A DNA stretch of 64,000 bases from Deinandra increscens subsp. villosa (taxonomy: Eukaryota; Streptophyta; Magnoliopsida; Asterales; Asteraceae), in the NCBI GenBank assembly GCA_039602395.1, contig JBCNJP010000025.1, positions 46,457,980 through 46,521,979 of the forward strand, written 5' to 3'. This document shows positions 36,633 to 48,160 of the stretch, one piece after another. How positions within the stretch are numbered: position 1 is the stretch's first letter; every line of letters begins with the position of its first letter. The notes under the pieces were generated by a model. It worked only from the letters and a program-made list of their open reading frames with translations. It made no database searches and was not told where the DNA came from. A program made the position numbers and the translations under genes.

Positions 36633-36931
36633 GTCGCTAAACTGGATTGAATGCCACGAGCTAGGATGCACCACTTATGGATTTTGATTATCATGCATGC
36701 ATATTTACTTTAAAACTTTTCAAACTGATTATCTTTTGGGTTGCGCATGTTTTGGTGCTTGAATATTTATCACAACTTTTGTTGTTTATGCTTCCGCATT
36801 TCAAAACGCATTTACTTTGGTTTAAATTACATTGCATATAGACTGTTCGTATGGCTAATGTGTTCTATCCTGGTTTGTCACGCTCCCTGCGGCGCGTTGT
36901 CGCGCGTGGTATTTTTGGGGGTGTGGCAGAT

Positions 36932-36949
36932 TGGTATCAGAGCCATTGG
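36932..36949 (+). other. E4 primer-binding site
   Basis: TGGTATCAGAGCCATTGG, three bases after the LTR end. Confidence 0.9.
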
Positions 36950-37040
36950 TTATAGTGAACTAGTTTGCATTAGTGGACCGACTATAGCCTTAGTTACACC
37001 TTAGTCATACACTCGAACACACACACTAGTATTTGACTAT

Positions 37041-37799
37041 TTGACTATATGTTACTTGTACTTATATATGTATATATATGGTATATATGCAGACATGGTT
37101 GGATGGATATCCACTTCCCTATCATCCTTATCATCATCCCCATCCATCACTAGTAGGCGGGTTACTTCGGGTCCTACTACCCCAACTCATGGTAATCGGA
37201 GAATAACATCTGAGGGTCACGTATATGGAGAACCAATTGTCGTTCGTGGAAGAGATAATGGCAACTTGAACTGGTATGAGTCACTTGTGGCTAGTTAGGT
37301 TCATCGGGAACAAGTGCCACCTACTTCAACAGAGCCGTCGTCGACTCGGTTCTTTCTACCCGAACTGCCATATGCCATTGAACGATTCGTCACGGCAATG
37401 GTCTCTATGTTTGACCGCGCGCTCAGGGACATTAGGAGGCTATCTAGTATAGTCGCAGAGCTGCAAGAAAATGGGGCTAGCACTATTCAGAAAATTGCCA
37501 CCCTTGAGGAAACATTGGAGGGGACTAATGAGCGTCAGACCGAACATCAAGTGACATTAAGCGACACGTATTATCAGGTGAGTCATCTCACAGAGCTTGT
37601 TCAGGCACTCACGGCTCGTGTTGCTGAGCTTGAATTGGCTAGAAAAGCTGAGCCTTCGGCAGAACCGGTTGAAGAACCTATTGTGGAGGATCCCAAGGAA
37701 GAACCTAAAGAGGATCCCGAGGAAGAACCTGAAGAGGATCCCGAGGAAGAACCGGAGGAGGAGATGCCTGATGCATCCAGTGATCATGATAGCTCCTGA
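37041..37799 (+). pseudogene. E4 upstream acidic coiled-coil ORF, one stop
   Basis: One frame broken by TAG at 37296-37298. The second part (37314-37799) has a heptad-like helical stretch (LSSIVAELQENGAS onward) and an acidic tail built from about three copies of a DPEEEPEE-type 24-base repeat. It precedes gag and is separated from it by about 240 AT-rich noncoding bases (37800-38043). I do not recognise a function; an N-terminal gag-associated protein is one possibility. Confidence 0.5.
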
Positions 37800-38043
37800 G
37801 TTATTTGATTTCACTTTTCTTTTGTTTGGTTGTTTGTTTTATCGGGAGGATGTTCCCAAGACTATGTATTTTGAATTTTGAATTTCTGTTGGATAATTTG
37901 TGAACGAGTTGCATTTTATTTGAAATGGGATTTACTATTTAATATTTGATTGTCTCTTGCGAAGTAATTTATTACTTATGTGATGGTTGTTGTGATTCAT
38001 GTTGTATCTTATTCTCATTTTGGGTAATTGTGAATTGAAGATA

Positions 38044-39178
38044 ATGGCAGGCGGAAATGTACCAAACATGACACTAGCTGAATTGGCTGCACTAATCAAT
38101 CAACATGTGGCTGCTGCCTTGGCGGCACAGGCCTATGGTGCAGGCAATGCAGGGCCACCCCAAGGTAACACAAAATTGTGTTTTGTTATTTGATGTGATG
38201 ACACGCATTGGTGATCTATTATTGAATGGTTGTATGAATGTATGTACAGGTAATGCTACATTTAAAACTTTCATGGACTGTAATCCTAATCAGTTCAAAG
38301 GAACTGAAGAAGCTGTTAGCCTACTCCAATGGATTGAAAAAGTGGAATCTGCGTTTGAAATGTGCAACTGTCCTGAGGCTAGTAAGGTGAATTTGCCATG
38401 GGTACTTTAGAGGGACCAGCTCTCACCTGGTGGAACACAGAGGTGCAAATGCAAGGTATTGAGGAAGCTCATGCCATGCCCTGGGATGATTTTAAAGAGT
38501 TGCTACAAGAAGAGTATTGTCCACGGGACGAGATCCAGAAATTGGAAACCGAGCTGTATAATCTCAAGATGGAGGGGTCTGAAATTCAAGCTTACACTAC
38601 TCGTTCAAATTCTCTTGCGAATTTGTGCCCTAGAATCGCCACACCTGCTTACCGAAGAATCGAGTTGTATATCAAGGGTTTAGTGCCCCAAATTCATGGA
38701 ATGGTGACTGCCTCAAACCCTATGACCATTCATGATGCTGTAAGGATTGCCAATAGGCTCATGAATCAAGCAGATGATCAAGGAGTCTTACCTCCTCGAA
38801 AAGGAACTTCTGGAGCCTCTGACAACAAAAGAAAGTGGGATAATTCTAGGAATCAGTCTGGAAACAAGTTTTCCCATCAACAGAACCACCAAAACCAGAA
38901 TCATAAGTTTGATAATTCTAGGAATTTCTCCTCAAACAACCAGAAGCAGAAGAATCAAGGCTGAGGCGGCCAAGGAGGATCATCGTACATGGGAAATTCC
39001 CCACGTTGTAACAAGTGTGGTTTCCATCAATATGGTGCGCGTGAATCTTATGTGTGTGCAAATTTTGGAAAGAAGGGGCATGAGTCCAAAACTTGCAGGG
39101 TTAAGAACAATGGAAACAAGTTCAGGATGTTGAAGCCCCTAAAGGTTGTTTTAATTATGGGAAAGAAGGCCACATAAA
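38044..39178 (+). pseudogene. E4 gag with possible intron, frameshifted
   Basis: Starts MAGGNVPNMTLAELAAL at 38044 and continues as NATFKTFMDCNP after a candidate 85-base intron (38165-38249). The retrotransposon-gag core follows (ALTWWN, near 38420). Breaks: a one-base loss near 38390 (GTGAATTTGCC), a stop at 38964, then a frame change. Two knuckle-like pieces follow near 39005-39100 and 39150-39180, both with lost residues. It would have made the capsid; the present copy cannot. Confidence 0.7.
38165..38249 (+). other. Candidate intron in E4 gag
   Basis: CAAG|GTAACA to TGTACAG|GTAATG. Removal rejoins the gag frame exactly (GPPQG to NATFKTF) and drops an in-frame TGA. The donor is only moderate. 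Confidence 0.5.
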
Positions 39179-39302
39179 ACACGAAATTGTCCCCAGCTGA
39201 ACGGTGGAAATAACAACAACAACAACTATAGCAACAATAACAATAACACCGGGAATCGCAATGGAAATAATAACAACAACAATGGGAACAATGGAGGAAA
39301 TG

Positions 39303-41572
39303 GTGCCAGAGGTAGAGCTTTTGTCATAGGCTCGGGAGATGCCAGAGCAGATCCAAATGTCGTTACTGGTAAGTTTTCTCTTAACGGATACTATGCTCTA
39401 GTCTTGTTTGACACTGGTGCTGATAGAAGCTTCATATCCACTAAATTTAGCAATATGATAAATGCCAACTTGACTCCTTTAGATGCTAAATACGTAGTTG
39501 AACTTGCTAATGGTAAACTTGTTGAGTCTACCCATATAGTTAAAGACTGTAAACTGGAATTGGCTGGCCATAAATTAGGAATAGATCTTTTGCCCATCTC
39601 TTTGGGAAGTTTTGACATTATTGTGGGAATGGATTGGCTATCCAAGAGTCGTGCCGAAATCGTTTTCTTGAGAAAATCGTTCGAATACCATTGCCTAGTG
39701 GATAATTGCTCTCGGTACAAGGAGAAAAGTGTGGTACTGTTATGGGTGTGATATCTTTTCTAAAGGCACAGAAGTGTTTGCGAAAAGGGCACGTTGCTAT
39801 TCTCGCGAACATTTCTGAGAAATCAGAAGAAGAGAAAAGGATAAAGGATATCCCGATCGTGATGGATTTTCCTGAAGGGTTTCCAGAAGATCTACCAGGC
39901 TTACCGCCTCACCGAGAAGTCGAATTTCAGATTGACACTGCTCCCGGAGCAGCACCTATTGCTCATGCACCTTATCGTTTGGCACCAAATGAGTTACAAG
40001 AGCTATATACTCAACTTCAAGAACTACTTGAAAAGGGATTTATTATGCCCAGCTCATCGCCCTGGGGAGCTCTAGTGTTATTTGTTAAAAAGAAAGATGG
40101 AACCTTTCGAATGTGCATCGATTACAGAGAGCTGAACAAAGTGACTGTCAAGAATCATTATCCCTTGCCCCGAATCGATGATTTGTTTGATCAACTACAA
40201 GGATCTAGCTATTATTCCAAAATCGATTTAAGATCAGGTTATCACCAACTGAGAGTCCATGAAGAGGATGTCTCGAAAACAGAGTTTAGAACTCGTTATG
40301 GTCATTATGAGTTCATGGTTATGCCATTTGGGTTAAGCAACGCACCAGCGATTTTCATGGACTTGATGAATTGCGCTTGTAAGCCATATCTCGATAAATT
40401 CGTCATCGTCTTCATTGATGATATTCTGATATATTCCAAGTCTAAAGAGGAGCACGAACAACATCTTCGGTTGATCTTAGAGTTACTCAAGAAGGAACAA
40501 TTGTATGCAAAATTTTCAAAGTGTGATTTCTGGATGCGTGAGGTGCAATTTCTTGGTCATGTTGTTAATGATCAGGGAATTCACGTTGACCTAATCAAAG
40601 TTGAGGCAATTAAGAATTGGCCTGCGCCTAAGACACCAACGGAAATTCGCCAATTTCTTCGTTTAGCAGGTTATTACAGACGGTTTATTAAGGATTTTCA
40701 AAGATAGCCCAACCTCTTACGGCACTAACGCATAAAGGAACGACGTATAACTGGAATGAAAAGCATGACGCCGCTTTTCAGCTACTAAAGCAGAAACTTT
40801 GTAGCGCGCCAATATTATCCTTACCGGAGGGTAGTGATGATTTTGTGGTGTATTATGATGCATCGAAGCAAGGATTAGGTTGCGTGTTGATGCAAAGGGA
40901 GAAAGTCATAGCTTATGCCTCCCGTCAGTTAAAGATTCACGAGCAAAATTATACAACTCATGATTTGGAGTTGGGAGCAGTCATTTTCGCGTTGAAAATT
41001 TGGAGGCATTATCTATATGGTACGAAGTGTACTATATTTACTGATCACAAAAGTCTCGAGCACATCTTTGCTCAAAAGGAGTTGAACATGAGACAGCGTC
41101 GTTGGGTAGAACTTCTTAATGACTACGATTGCGCAATTAGATACCATCCAAGCAACGCTAATGTAGTAGTTGATGCCTTAAGCTGGAAGGATAACCCCAA
41201 GCCTAGAAGAGTTCGTGCGTTGCAACTTACTATTCATACAGGATTACCTGATCAGATCTGGAATGCACAACTCGAAGCACTCAAAGATGAGAACATTGAA
41301 TTAGAATCCTGGCGGGGTATAGATAAATTACTAGAAGTTAGATCTGATGGTATTCGGTATTGTGCGAACCGAATATGGATTCCCGTGTATGGAAATTTAA
41401 GGGAATTGATTATGGATGAAGCCCATAAGTCTCGTTACTCTATTCATCCAGGCTCGGATAAGATGTACCAAGATTTGAAACTGATTTACTGGTAGCCAAA
41501 GATGAAAGCCGACATTGCCACTTACGTAAGCAAGTGCTTGACTTGTTCCAAGGTCAAGGTTGAATACCAAAA
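39303..41572 (+). pseudogene. E4 pol (protease, RT, RNase H, integrase start), broken
   Basis: After an Asn-rich linker (AAC/AAT repeats 39208-39290) comes protease with LFDTGADRSF near 39408, then a frame change near 39706 into reverse transcriptase with FIDDILIYS near 40410. A one-base loss near 40700 leads to a stop; RNase H resumes with VYYDASKQGLG and FTDHKSLEH. The integrase zinc region follows with TAG at 41493-41495 and is cut in CLTCSKVKVEYQKP at about 41572, where E7 begins in the opposite direction. The core of integrase is absent. Confidence 0.88.
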
Positions 41573-42489
41573 ACCACCATCCTCTTCAACAACCCTGGAC
41601 ATCATATCGCATAACTGATAAGCAATCATTAAATTTGCTTGTTCAGGAGTTGCCCATCCCCTGGCTATGATAATATATGTAAACATCATAAGGATTTTGG
41701 CATTGTGAAGGTTATCTAACAGTCTGATCTTTTCTTGTTTAGCTTTGATCTCCTTTGTCAAATTCTGTGGCCATTCTTCTTTTTCTTGTCTCCTTCTCAG
41801 AGTCCATCGTTGCCATTTTCTCATCAATAGACCTTCTCTTGATTTTATATATCAGACCCATTATTAATTTATCATTTGAATAACACAGCATGTCTCCTTC
41901 TAGTTTGAATGCCAAGGCCATGTCTCCATCCATTTTTATTTGTTCAGCTTTCTCAGCATTTGCAAGTGCATGTTTTATCATGTTTACCTCATCTTCTGGG
42001 AGAGATACCTGTTGATCATAAATGAATGTTGGAGGCTTTGTCTTCTTAACAGCTGCAAACACCTTGTCAGAATCTGATTGGTACTGGGGCATCACCATTT
42101 TTCCTTTCCTGAATCTGATTGATTCAGTAGAAAAATCATTCTAATCAGTAAGTTCAATCTTTGGCTCCATAGGCTTTGTCTCTTTAACAGCTGCAAACAC
42201 CTTGTCTTTGACTCCATCTTCTTCAACATCAGCTTCAACAACCTTTTCTGTTTTTGGAGTATCAGGGGGAACACAAGGCTATAAAATAGGAATGATAGGC
42301 AGAGACTGAGCACTAGGCTTTAAAACAAGAATGATGGGCAGAGATCGAGCACTCCTTAACCAAGTGTAGTTAAGAGTATTCCTAATCATCATTTTTCTCA
42401 TGAAAGATAGAGCTTCAGGAGCTATCTCCACATTTGTGGTTTGCAGATCACTCATCACACTTGTGATCATCTGATTATCAGCAGTCACT

Positions 42490-42700
42490 TGCACCCGATG
42501 AAGTTGTTCAACCGGATCAACATGTCCTTCTTCCTCTGGATCAAGTTGTTCAACTGGATCAACATGGCCTTCTTCCTCTTGATGAAGTTGTTCAACCGGA
42601 TCAAGTTGTTCAACCGGATCAAGTTGTTCACCTGGATCAACATGGCCTTCTTCCTCCGGATGAAGTTGTTCAACCGGATCAACTTGTTCAACTTCATCAA
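42490..42700 (-). repeat. VDPVEQL coding repeat in E7 ORF
   Basis: Imperfect tandem units encoding VDPVEQL and EEEGH blocks, six or seven units, in one frame on the minus strand. Confidence 0.8.
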
Positions 42701-42717
42701 CATCTAAGGAAGACACC

Positions 42718-42793
42718 CTGTGTAAGATCCTATTTTGAATTAAATCTAGTTTAACATGTGAATTTCATTTCAACGTATGGTTTACAACCTTAC
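42718..42793 (-). other. Candidate intron in E7 accessory ORF
   Basis: ACTGACAA|GTAAGG to TTACACAG|GGTGTC on the minus strand. Joining keeps the frame from ATDK to VSSLDVDEVEQ and removes an in-frame TAA. Donor and acceptor are both good plant consensus sites. Confidence 0.6.
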
Positions 42794-44037
42794 TTGTCAG
42801 TGGCTTTCACAGATTGTCCTGCCTTCAACCGTTCAATTTCTTCTCCTTGAGCTCTCACAATTGCACTGAGATCTGCCAATTCCTTTTCAAGTTTTGTACA
42901 TCGAACCGTCAATTAAATATGTGTCTTGCTGCTCTCAACTGGTGTGTTGCCAGTATCTTTGAGCAAAGAAGAGCAAACAAGGCGACCTTGTTCATGCTCA
43001 GCACCCATGGTTTCTTGGTACCTGGGATTTTTGTTGTCAATCAAAGGTTCCTGAATAGGTTCCCTGACAGAAAGAGTTTCCGTGGATTGGGTCTTAATGA
43101 TGTTGGCACTATCCTCAGGGTCCAGTGGGAATTCATGAGTAGTGTTAGCCCTTTCCACCTGACTTGCTTCATCACTACTGCAAGTCACCTTATCAGCAAA
43201 ATATGGGTTGGGTGATTGAACCAGGTCCAGCAGTATATTCCCTGCAATAAGGGTTGGGGAATCTACTTTATGTGGCCTAGGTGATATATCACCCTCATTC
43301 TGAGGTAGTCCTATGGAGGTTCTAGGTGAAGGAGACCTAGTCCTCTTCCTTTTGGGTGATTGTGGAGTGCGTGTGGTATTTTTGGTTGTGGTTTTTGATG
43401 TGGACATCCTCTTCCTTTTGTTGGGAATTTGTATATCAGTGGAAGAGGATGGTCGGTCTGATGTGGGCTCAACACTTGTTGGTGTAACAATGTTGTCACC
43501 AGGAGCAGTTTGCTCAGGAGCAGTCCTGGCCTTAGGCATAGGGTGTGATGTGTCTTTACCAAGAAAAACTGTTTTGTTCACTTGCATGTTAGAAAATATT
43601 TTACTTGTAAAAGATTTTACTTAAGATGTTGATCAGAGATTTGCAGATTTGGAAATTCACAGATGAGAATGTGTTGGATGAATCTGGGGTACATGTAAAA
43701 GATCCTCTTAGGTTTTAGATTTTCCAGCATTCCATCAAATATCATTTTTGAAAAGTTAAAGTTGAGCCCATGTTACACCCTCAAATTTCCACGTGCGGGG
43801 TTTATACCGCTAGGCGAGTGACAAACCAGGATCCGAGTCATTAGTCATACAAACCATGCAAACACACCAAAATAGTTTAAGAAATGCGGAAGCATAAAAT
43901 GTATGTAAAAGTGTTGCGTAAAACACGCGCCCTCAAAACAACCATGAAAATAAACCCAAACTTAAAAGTTGAAATGCAAATCAAAATGTTCAAACTTTCA
44001 TGCAATGTGCATCCTAGCGTGCTCGTACCTCAAAGAC

Positions 44038-44528
44038 CTGTGAAAGACATGTTATGTGGGTCAGCGCAAGGCTGTTGAGTTCATAAATGTCAACGCAAGA
44101 AAAATAAATGTTTGTAAGGATGTTTGTAAAATGTTTGTGCTATCTTAATCATAATAGTAATTGTAGCTAGCAAGGTCAATAATGTTATCACTATGTGGTT
44201 CGCAACCGAATCGTAACTGTTTGTGTTTGTAATGCCTTCCACCATCGCCTAACACGGACGATGATGATACTGTCTAGGCTAATATTACACCCATTCGACA
44301 TCCAATCGAGTTAGAGCTACTAACGCAGGTGGGGTTTGTCAAACCCAGTAGTACTACCAAGGATTACCTCGCTTTCTCACAAACTAACGGTTCGAAATGT
44401 AAGGACTTGTAATTCGTGTTATATGTTTGCACATACGTGATCAGCTATACAATTATATTACCAAAAACTGTTTGTAGCATGCTCCTTCTCTAAATGGAAT
44501 ATTCAGAGAATAATGTTCGAGAACTCAC
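44038..44528 (-). other. Putative LTR intron, E8
   Basis: Sense donor CAAAG|GTGAGTTCTCG at 44528; dyads GTAGTACTAC (44348-44357) and GGGTTTGACAAACCC (44332-44346, sense reading); TGAACTCAACAGCC, CTGAC about 24 nt before acceptor CTTTCACAG at 44038. The donor complement is only 7 nt here. Confidence 0.5.
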
Positions 44529-45190
44529 CTTTGGGAGCTCGGCAAGAAAGTTTAAATGAAACTGTTGATGAATTCCTACGAATCACCTATATGTTTGTGA
44601 ACGTGTAAGACTACAGTGAATGAACAACGAGACTGACTCATCGACCCTGACGACACATTGGTGACTCGTTAATAATCGGGTTTGTTTGTTTGGTTAATCT
44701 TTTCCAATTATAACAGATAAGCACAAGTCAAACATTTCTAGCATGCCTCCTAGTCATCTCAAAGCGGTAACAAGAAGCACATAATGTTTTCACATTTAAA
44801 TAATTATGTTAACCCAGTACACATATTAATCAAATTTAATCATACCAAATGATATTTTGTGCAAGGATTTATCGTTTAAACATGTTAACCACATAAGAAA
44901 TCATTCATGATATAGCCCGACTAATAAAGTTCCTAAGATTACACAATCACATAATATTTTTAACATACGAGATACATTGCGGTGTCATTAGATCATTAAC
45001 TACAAATTTTCTAGAAATTTAATTATATAAATTGTGTGTCATATATTTTTCCTTAAGAATAACCCTCTCATGAAAACATACAACTTATTTATCACTAATA
45101 CCATGTAACACATGCATTATACCACTTCATAGGGGGATTGAAAGGCCAAAATAAATCAGGAACAAAAAGGGAAGAAGCCTGCTGGGCGCC

Positions 45191-45369
45191 AGGTTCGAAC
45201 CTTCGACCCACCAGTCCCCACACATGGATACTACAAACCAGACAAGTTTCCACTTTGACAATTAATCCAGTTCCTAATTTATTTAACATGTATTCTGGTG
45301 TCACTACCTCACTAATGAAACTGAATTCAAAAAGAAAAATAAAAGTTGCAGTGCCCTAGGTTAGAACTC
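45191..45369 (-). other. Two tRNA-like B boxes in E8 LTR
   Basis: GGTTCGAACCT (45201-45191) and GAGTTCTAACC (45369-45359) on the minus strand, 168 bp apart, in the same order and about the same spacing as the two modules of E4. A boxes are less clear. Confidence 0.4.
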
Positions 45370-46071
45370 GCGACCTACCAGTCACCAACCCAGATCCTTA
45401 ACCAATAGATTGGATTATATTTTTGTGATAGTAGCAGTTTGCGTAATATAAAACCAGTGATACTCAGGTGCTTTCTTCTTCGCACCGATTACCCACTGAA
45501 CCAGTAACCCTCGACTTTTCTATTAATTACCAGGGTTCCCAACTGTTCCTATTTAATACATGCAGTTCTCGAAAGCCCTTAAAAAAACAATTTTAACACT
45601 TCACGTAGCAAACCAAAATCTATCACCGTAGTCTATGTCGAGTATTTTCAAGGTTTTTGTTTAGCGGTGGACTTTTGTTAAACGATTTAAATCACTGGAT
45701 TTGGAGGACCAGATTAGGAACCATACAAATCAATTCGTACATACTAGATTAGTGGGTTTCACTCTAAGTTGCTACGCAATCCAAGTTTCAGACCAAAAAG
45801 AACAAATATGTAGATCGAACTCGGTGTCGAAAGGTTTACCTACGGTTGATGTTAGTACTCCTCGAGATCTTTAGCTTGGGTCACAGTGGCGGAGCGGCTC
45901 TCTGGCCTTCCAACTACGGCGGTTCAATGGCTTTGGCAGCCTTGTTTCACGAAGAAAATAGGAGAGCCAGGGAGTTGGGGTATTGTGAGACCGAGGAAGA
46001 TTCGAGATATATGTGATTTTCGTTTGTGAGTAGAGAGAAAAGAGGAAGTTTAAGAAACGTGGGCAGGGCTG

Positions 46072-46836
46072 TAGGGGTGTTCGCGGTCCGGTTTATACGG
46101 TTTTTGGGTCAAACCATAAACCAAACCATTAGTTACGGTTTTTAATAACCGAAAATCTAAACCGAACCATTAAAAATTAGAACCAAACCAAACCAGACCG
46201 CTACTTCCGGTTTGGTTTCGGTTCGGTTTCACGGTTTGAGGAACTTTAGGTTTTCAAGTTTATAATAATAAAACTAAAATTAAAAAAATTCAATCAGCCA
46301 TATCGATGAGCTGTTGTACTAAAGTTGAACTTTATATCAAAACAGGACATGCAACCAAATGATTATATGTATATCCATCAGAAGTTTAGAACATAGATTC
46401 TCCTTTAAAACAAAATAATAACAAACTCTTAAGAAGCATAATAAGATTTAGATAAATTTGCAATCGTCAAACTCATAAACAAAATATAACAATTAAAAAT
46501 GAACAAATCAGAATTGGATATCAAAAACCCATATTCTTTTATAATTAATTATAATTTGAACTTTTTAAGCGCCTAAAACCTAAACGTTCATTACAACAAA
46601 ACAAATCTAACGTAATTTTTATATCTATATATCTATATATCTATATGAAGTGTATACGGTCCGGTCTAGTTTTTTACAACCGGTTTTTTGTATAAACCAT
46701 AAACCAAACCGTTCACTACGGTTGAAATTTTTGAAACCACCCGACCGTTAGGTTAGATAAAAAACCGACCGTGAAACCGAACTGATGATTGGTTTGGGCG
46801 GTTTCGCGGTTTGAAACCAAACCATGAACACCCCTA
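46072..46836. mobile_element. hAT-like MITE, 0.77 kb
   Basis: Ends TAGGGGTGTTC and GAACACCCCTA are perfect inverted repeats. Flanks GGCAGGGC (46062-46069, two bases from the end) and GGCAGGGG (46837-46844) look like an 8-bp target duplication with one change. The interior is rich in AAACCAAACCG-type words and has no coding frame. Confidence 0.8.
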
Positions 46837-46900
46837 GGCAGGGGTATCGGATATGATCAGAGGCATATCTCAATTCAAAATTTAGAATTTGGATGTTACA

Positions 46901-47297
46901 TCATGCACCCCCAAGTCCCTTTTGTCACCGGTTTAAGTCCATCCACTTTCCTGCTCAACGTTTCACATATGCGATGTTTATTCTAGGTTCGGAGTACACG
47001 TAAACGTTCGTTTCATGTAAATCTAGCAGCACATGGTTCCACATGGGATCATAATCACCTAGCATCAATTAGCATGTATGTACACATAAAATCATAGAGT
47101 TATAAGTTATGCATATTGTGTTCGTTCGATAGCACTTTAATAATTTATCACCAACGATAGGACCGACTCAACTCTTGTGTGATTGATCGTGGACTTGATG
47201 ACCCATCTAAAATTCCTATTAGGTTTATGAATGTATTTATGTTTGATATAAGTAATTGTTCGTGTTCGTCTAGAAAATCACCTGAATTTGCCGGGTG
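46901..47297 (-). other. E8 polypurine tract and 5' stub
   Basis: On the minus strand CTTGGGGGTGCATGA precedes the LTR start TGTAACATCC, as a polypurine tract would. The rest begins TGTGACACCCGGC at 47297 and shows no coding sequence. Confidence 0.5.
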
Positions 47298-47823
47298 TCA
47301 CATCCCATTTACCAATCCATGAAAAGCGGATGATTGAGGTGCAGGAAGTTCATCCCACGCAGTTTTCTTGTGAGATAGGCAGTGGAGAATGGTATGAGCA
47401 AGATATCGCCAAACATAAGGTAGTTGTCCCTTTTTGATGGTCCCACAAGTTAAGTTACCCCCATACCCAATTGCTTCGTACGTCTTCAAGTACAATTTTT
47501 GATGGTCCCACAAGTTAAGTGACCCCCATACCCAATTGCTTCGTACGTCTTCAAATATGATGAGACTTGTAATCAGGATCACCTCCTGCATCATTGAATT
47601 TCAGATGCTTCCGGATTATTTCTTCAGTCAAACTAATCTCATTCCCATTGACTCTAGAGTCAATTTTAGCAACCTCGTTGCTATCAACAGATTTTTTGGT
47701 TGAGTCCCAAAATTCAGCAATTCTCTGCTTGCATATTACAGGATTCAAAGTTAAAGCAAAATGAGTGTTGGATTTATCTAGGAAATCGTTCATTTCTTCA
47801 AATAGCTTTGACTTATCAGACAT
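47298..47823 (-). pseudogene. E7 accessory ORF, N-terminal part, frameshifted by tandem duplication
   Basis: Begins MSDKSKLFEEMNDF at 47823 and runs through LTLNPVICKQRIAEFWDST and ISLTEEIIRKHLKF, then hits a 65-bp tandem duplication (47431-47560). As 65 is not a multiple of three, the second copy is read in another frame (WVWGSLNLWD against YGGNLTCGTI). It resumes as YLAHTILHCLSHKKTAWDEL and stops at the E8 insertion. This AEFW / HTILHC / TAW pattern is one I recall from accessory ORFs of Asteraceae LTR elements. It has its own ATG. No pol is seen upstream. Confidence 0.65.
47431..47560. repeat. 65-bp tandem duplication in E7 ORF
   Basis: Two copies from TTTTTGATGGTCCCACAAG to GTACGTCTTCAA with few differences. 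Confidence 0.9.
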
Positions 47824-48160
47824 CTCAAAGTACGCTACAACATGTGTTCGGCGAAGAACAGTTAAGTAGGCTTTGATGCAGCCTTTCGAGTCAATTTGGG
47901 TACCATTTGTGAGAAATTAGAGAGTAAGGTTTAGGTTTAAATCGTCAATTAGAAACTTGGAGAGAAATAGAGGGTAACTGTTTTTCGAAAATGCAGTTTT
48001 ATACTAACGGCAGTTCTTCTGGATCACAATGAACCCTAAGAATTGAAACAGCAAAAGTTATTGGAGTTTGCCCAATTAGTTAAAATTAGGATGGGGGAAA
48101 TTTTTGATAATTTAATTTGGTTTAGAATACTATAATTAATTTATTTTAATTGAATCCACA
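47824..48160. other. Unassigned spacer
   Basis: AT-rich; no recognised motif. It may be leader sequence of the E7 ORF or host flank. Confidence 0.35.

Larger units (their letters stand above)
20678..36874 (+). repeat. E4 LTR tandem duplication, copy B (split by E5)
   Basis: The second copy starts GTTGAGAGT like copy A but lacks about six bases. It is interrupted at 21077/35560 by E5 and carries an extra MITE at 35611-35814. The junction shows short homology between CTGGTT and GTGTTGAGAG sequences. Confidence 0.8.
17942..36928 (+). repeat. E4 5' LTR, interrupted by E5
   Basis: Two blocks, 17942-21077 and 35560-36928, are joined by the E5 insertion at a TATAT target within an AT microsatellite. 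The block 19293-20677 is repeated in tandem from 20678 on. Two tRNA-like modules lie at 19101-19331 and an intron-like module in each duplicate. The end is homologous to the E8 LTR. Confidence 0.8.
17942..41572 (+). mobile_element. E4: Ty3/gypsy element with duplicated 5' LTR, 3' truncated
   Basis: The 5' LTR starts TGTGACAATCC and ends GTGTGGCA at 36928, before a primer site. Internal region 36929-41572 holds an upstream acidic ORF, gag, protease, RT-RNase H and the start of integrase, all broken. It ends abruptly in the integrase zinc region, joined to the minus-strand E7 ORF. The LTR contains E5 (with E6) and a small MITE. Confidence 0.85.
41573..43770 (-). pseudogene. E7 accessory ORF, middle and C-terminal part, decayed
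   Basis: On the minus strand it opens with FNFSKMIFDGMLENL (43760-43715), the direct continuation of the N-terminal part at 47298. A one-base loss near 43608 shifts into a Ser/Thr/Arg-rich section with PKRKRTRSPSPR (43587-42913), then after an in-frame TAA a coiled coil (KLEKELADLSAIV, near 42870), then an acidic VDPVEQL repeat (42700-42490), and a Lys/Glu-rich end. I recall related ORFs downstream of pol in Asteraceae LTR elements, sometimes mis-annotated as longin-like proteins. Its role is unknown. It ends at the junction with E4. Confidence 0.6.
43771..46900 (-). repeat. E8 LTR with MITE
   Basis: From TGTTACACCC (plus strand) to GGATGTTACA. Its end is homologous to the E4 LTR end (CTGGTTTGTCAC). 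It carries an intron module (44038-44528), two tRNA-like B boxes and a MITE (46072-46836); without the MITE it is about 2.36 kb. Confidence 0.75.
43771..47297 (-). mobile_element. E8: gypsy LTR structure inserted in E7 ORF
   Basis: Splits the E7 frame exactly between GLVNG (47298 side) and NFNFSKMIF (43770 side). Flanking bases on the minus strand are TGGGA and TGGGC, a likely 5-bp target duplication with one change. It holds a full LTR (43771-46900), a polypurine tract and 397 bases starting TGTGACACCCGG, so most of an internal region and 5' LTR has been lost. Confidence 0.75.

Noticed and set aside
42441..42707. Plus-strand 88-codon ORF
   Set aside because: It is the antisense reading of the VDPVEQL coding repeat.
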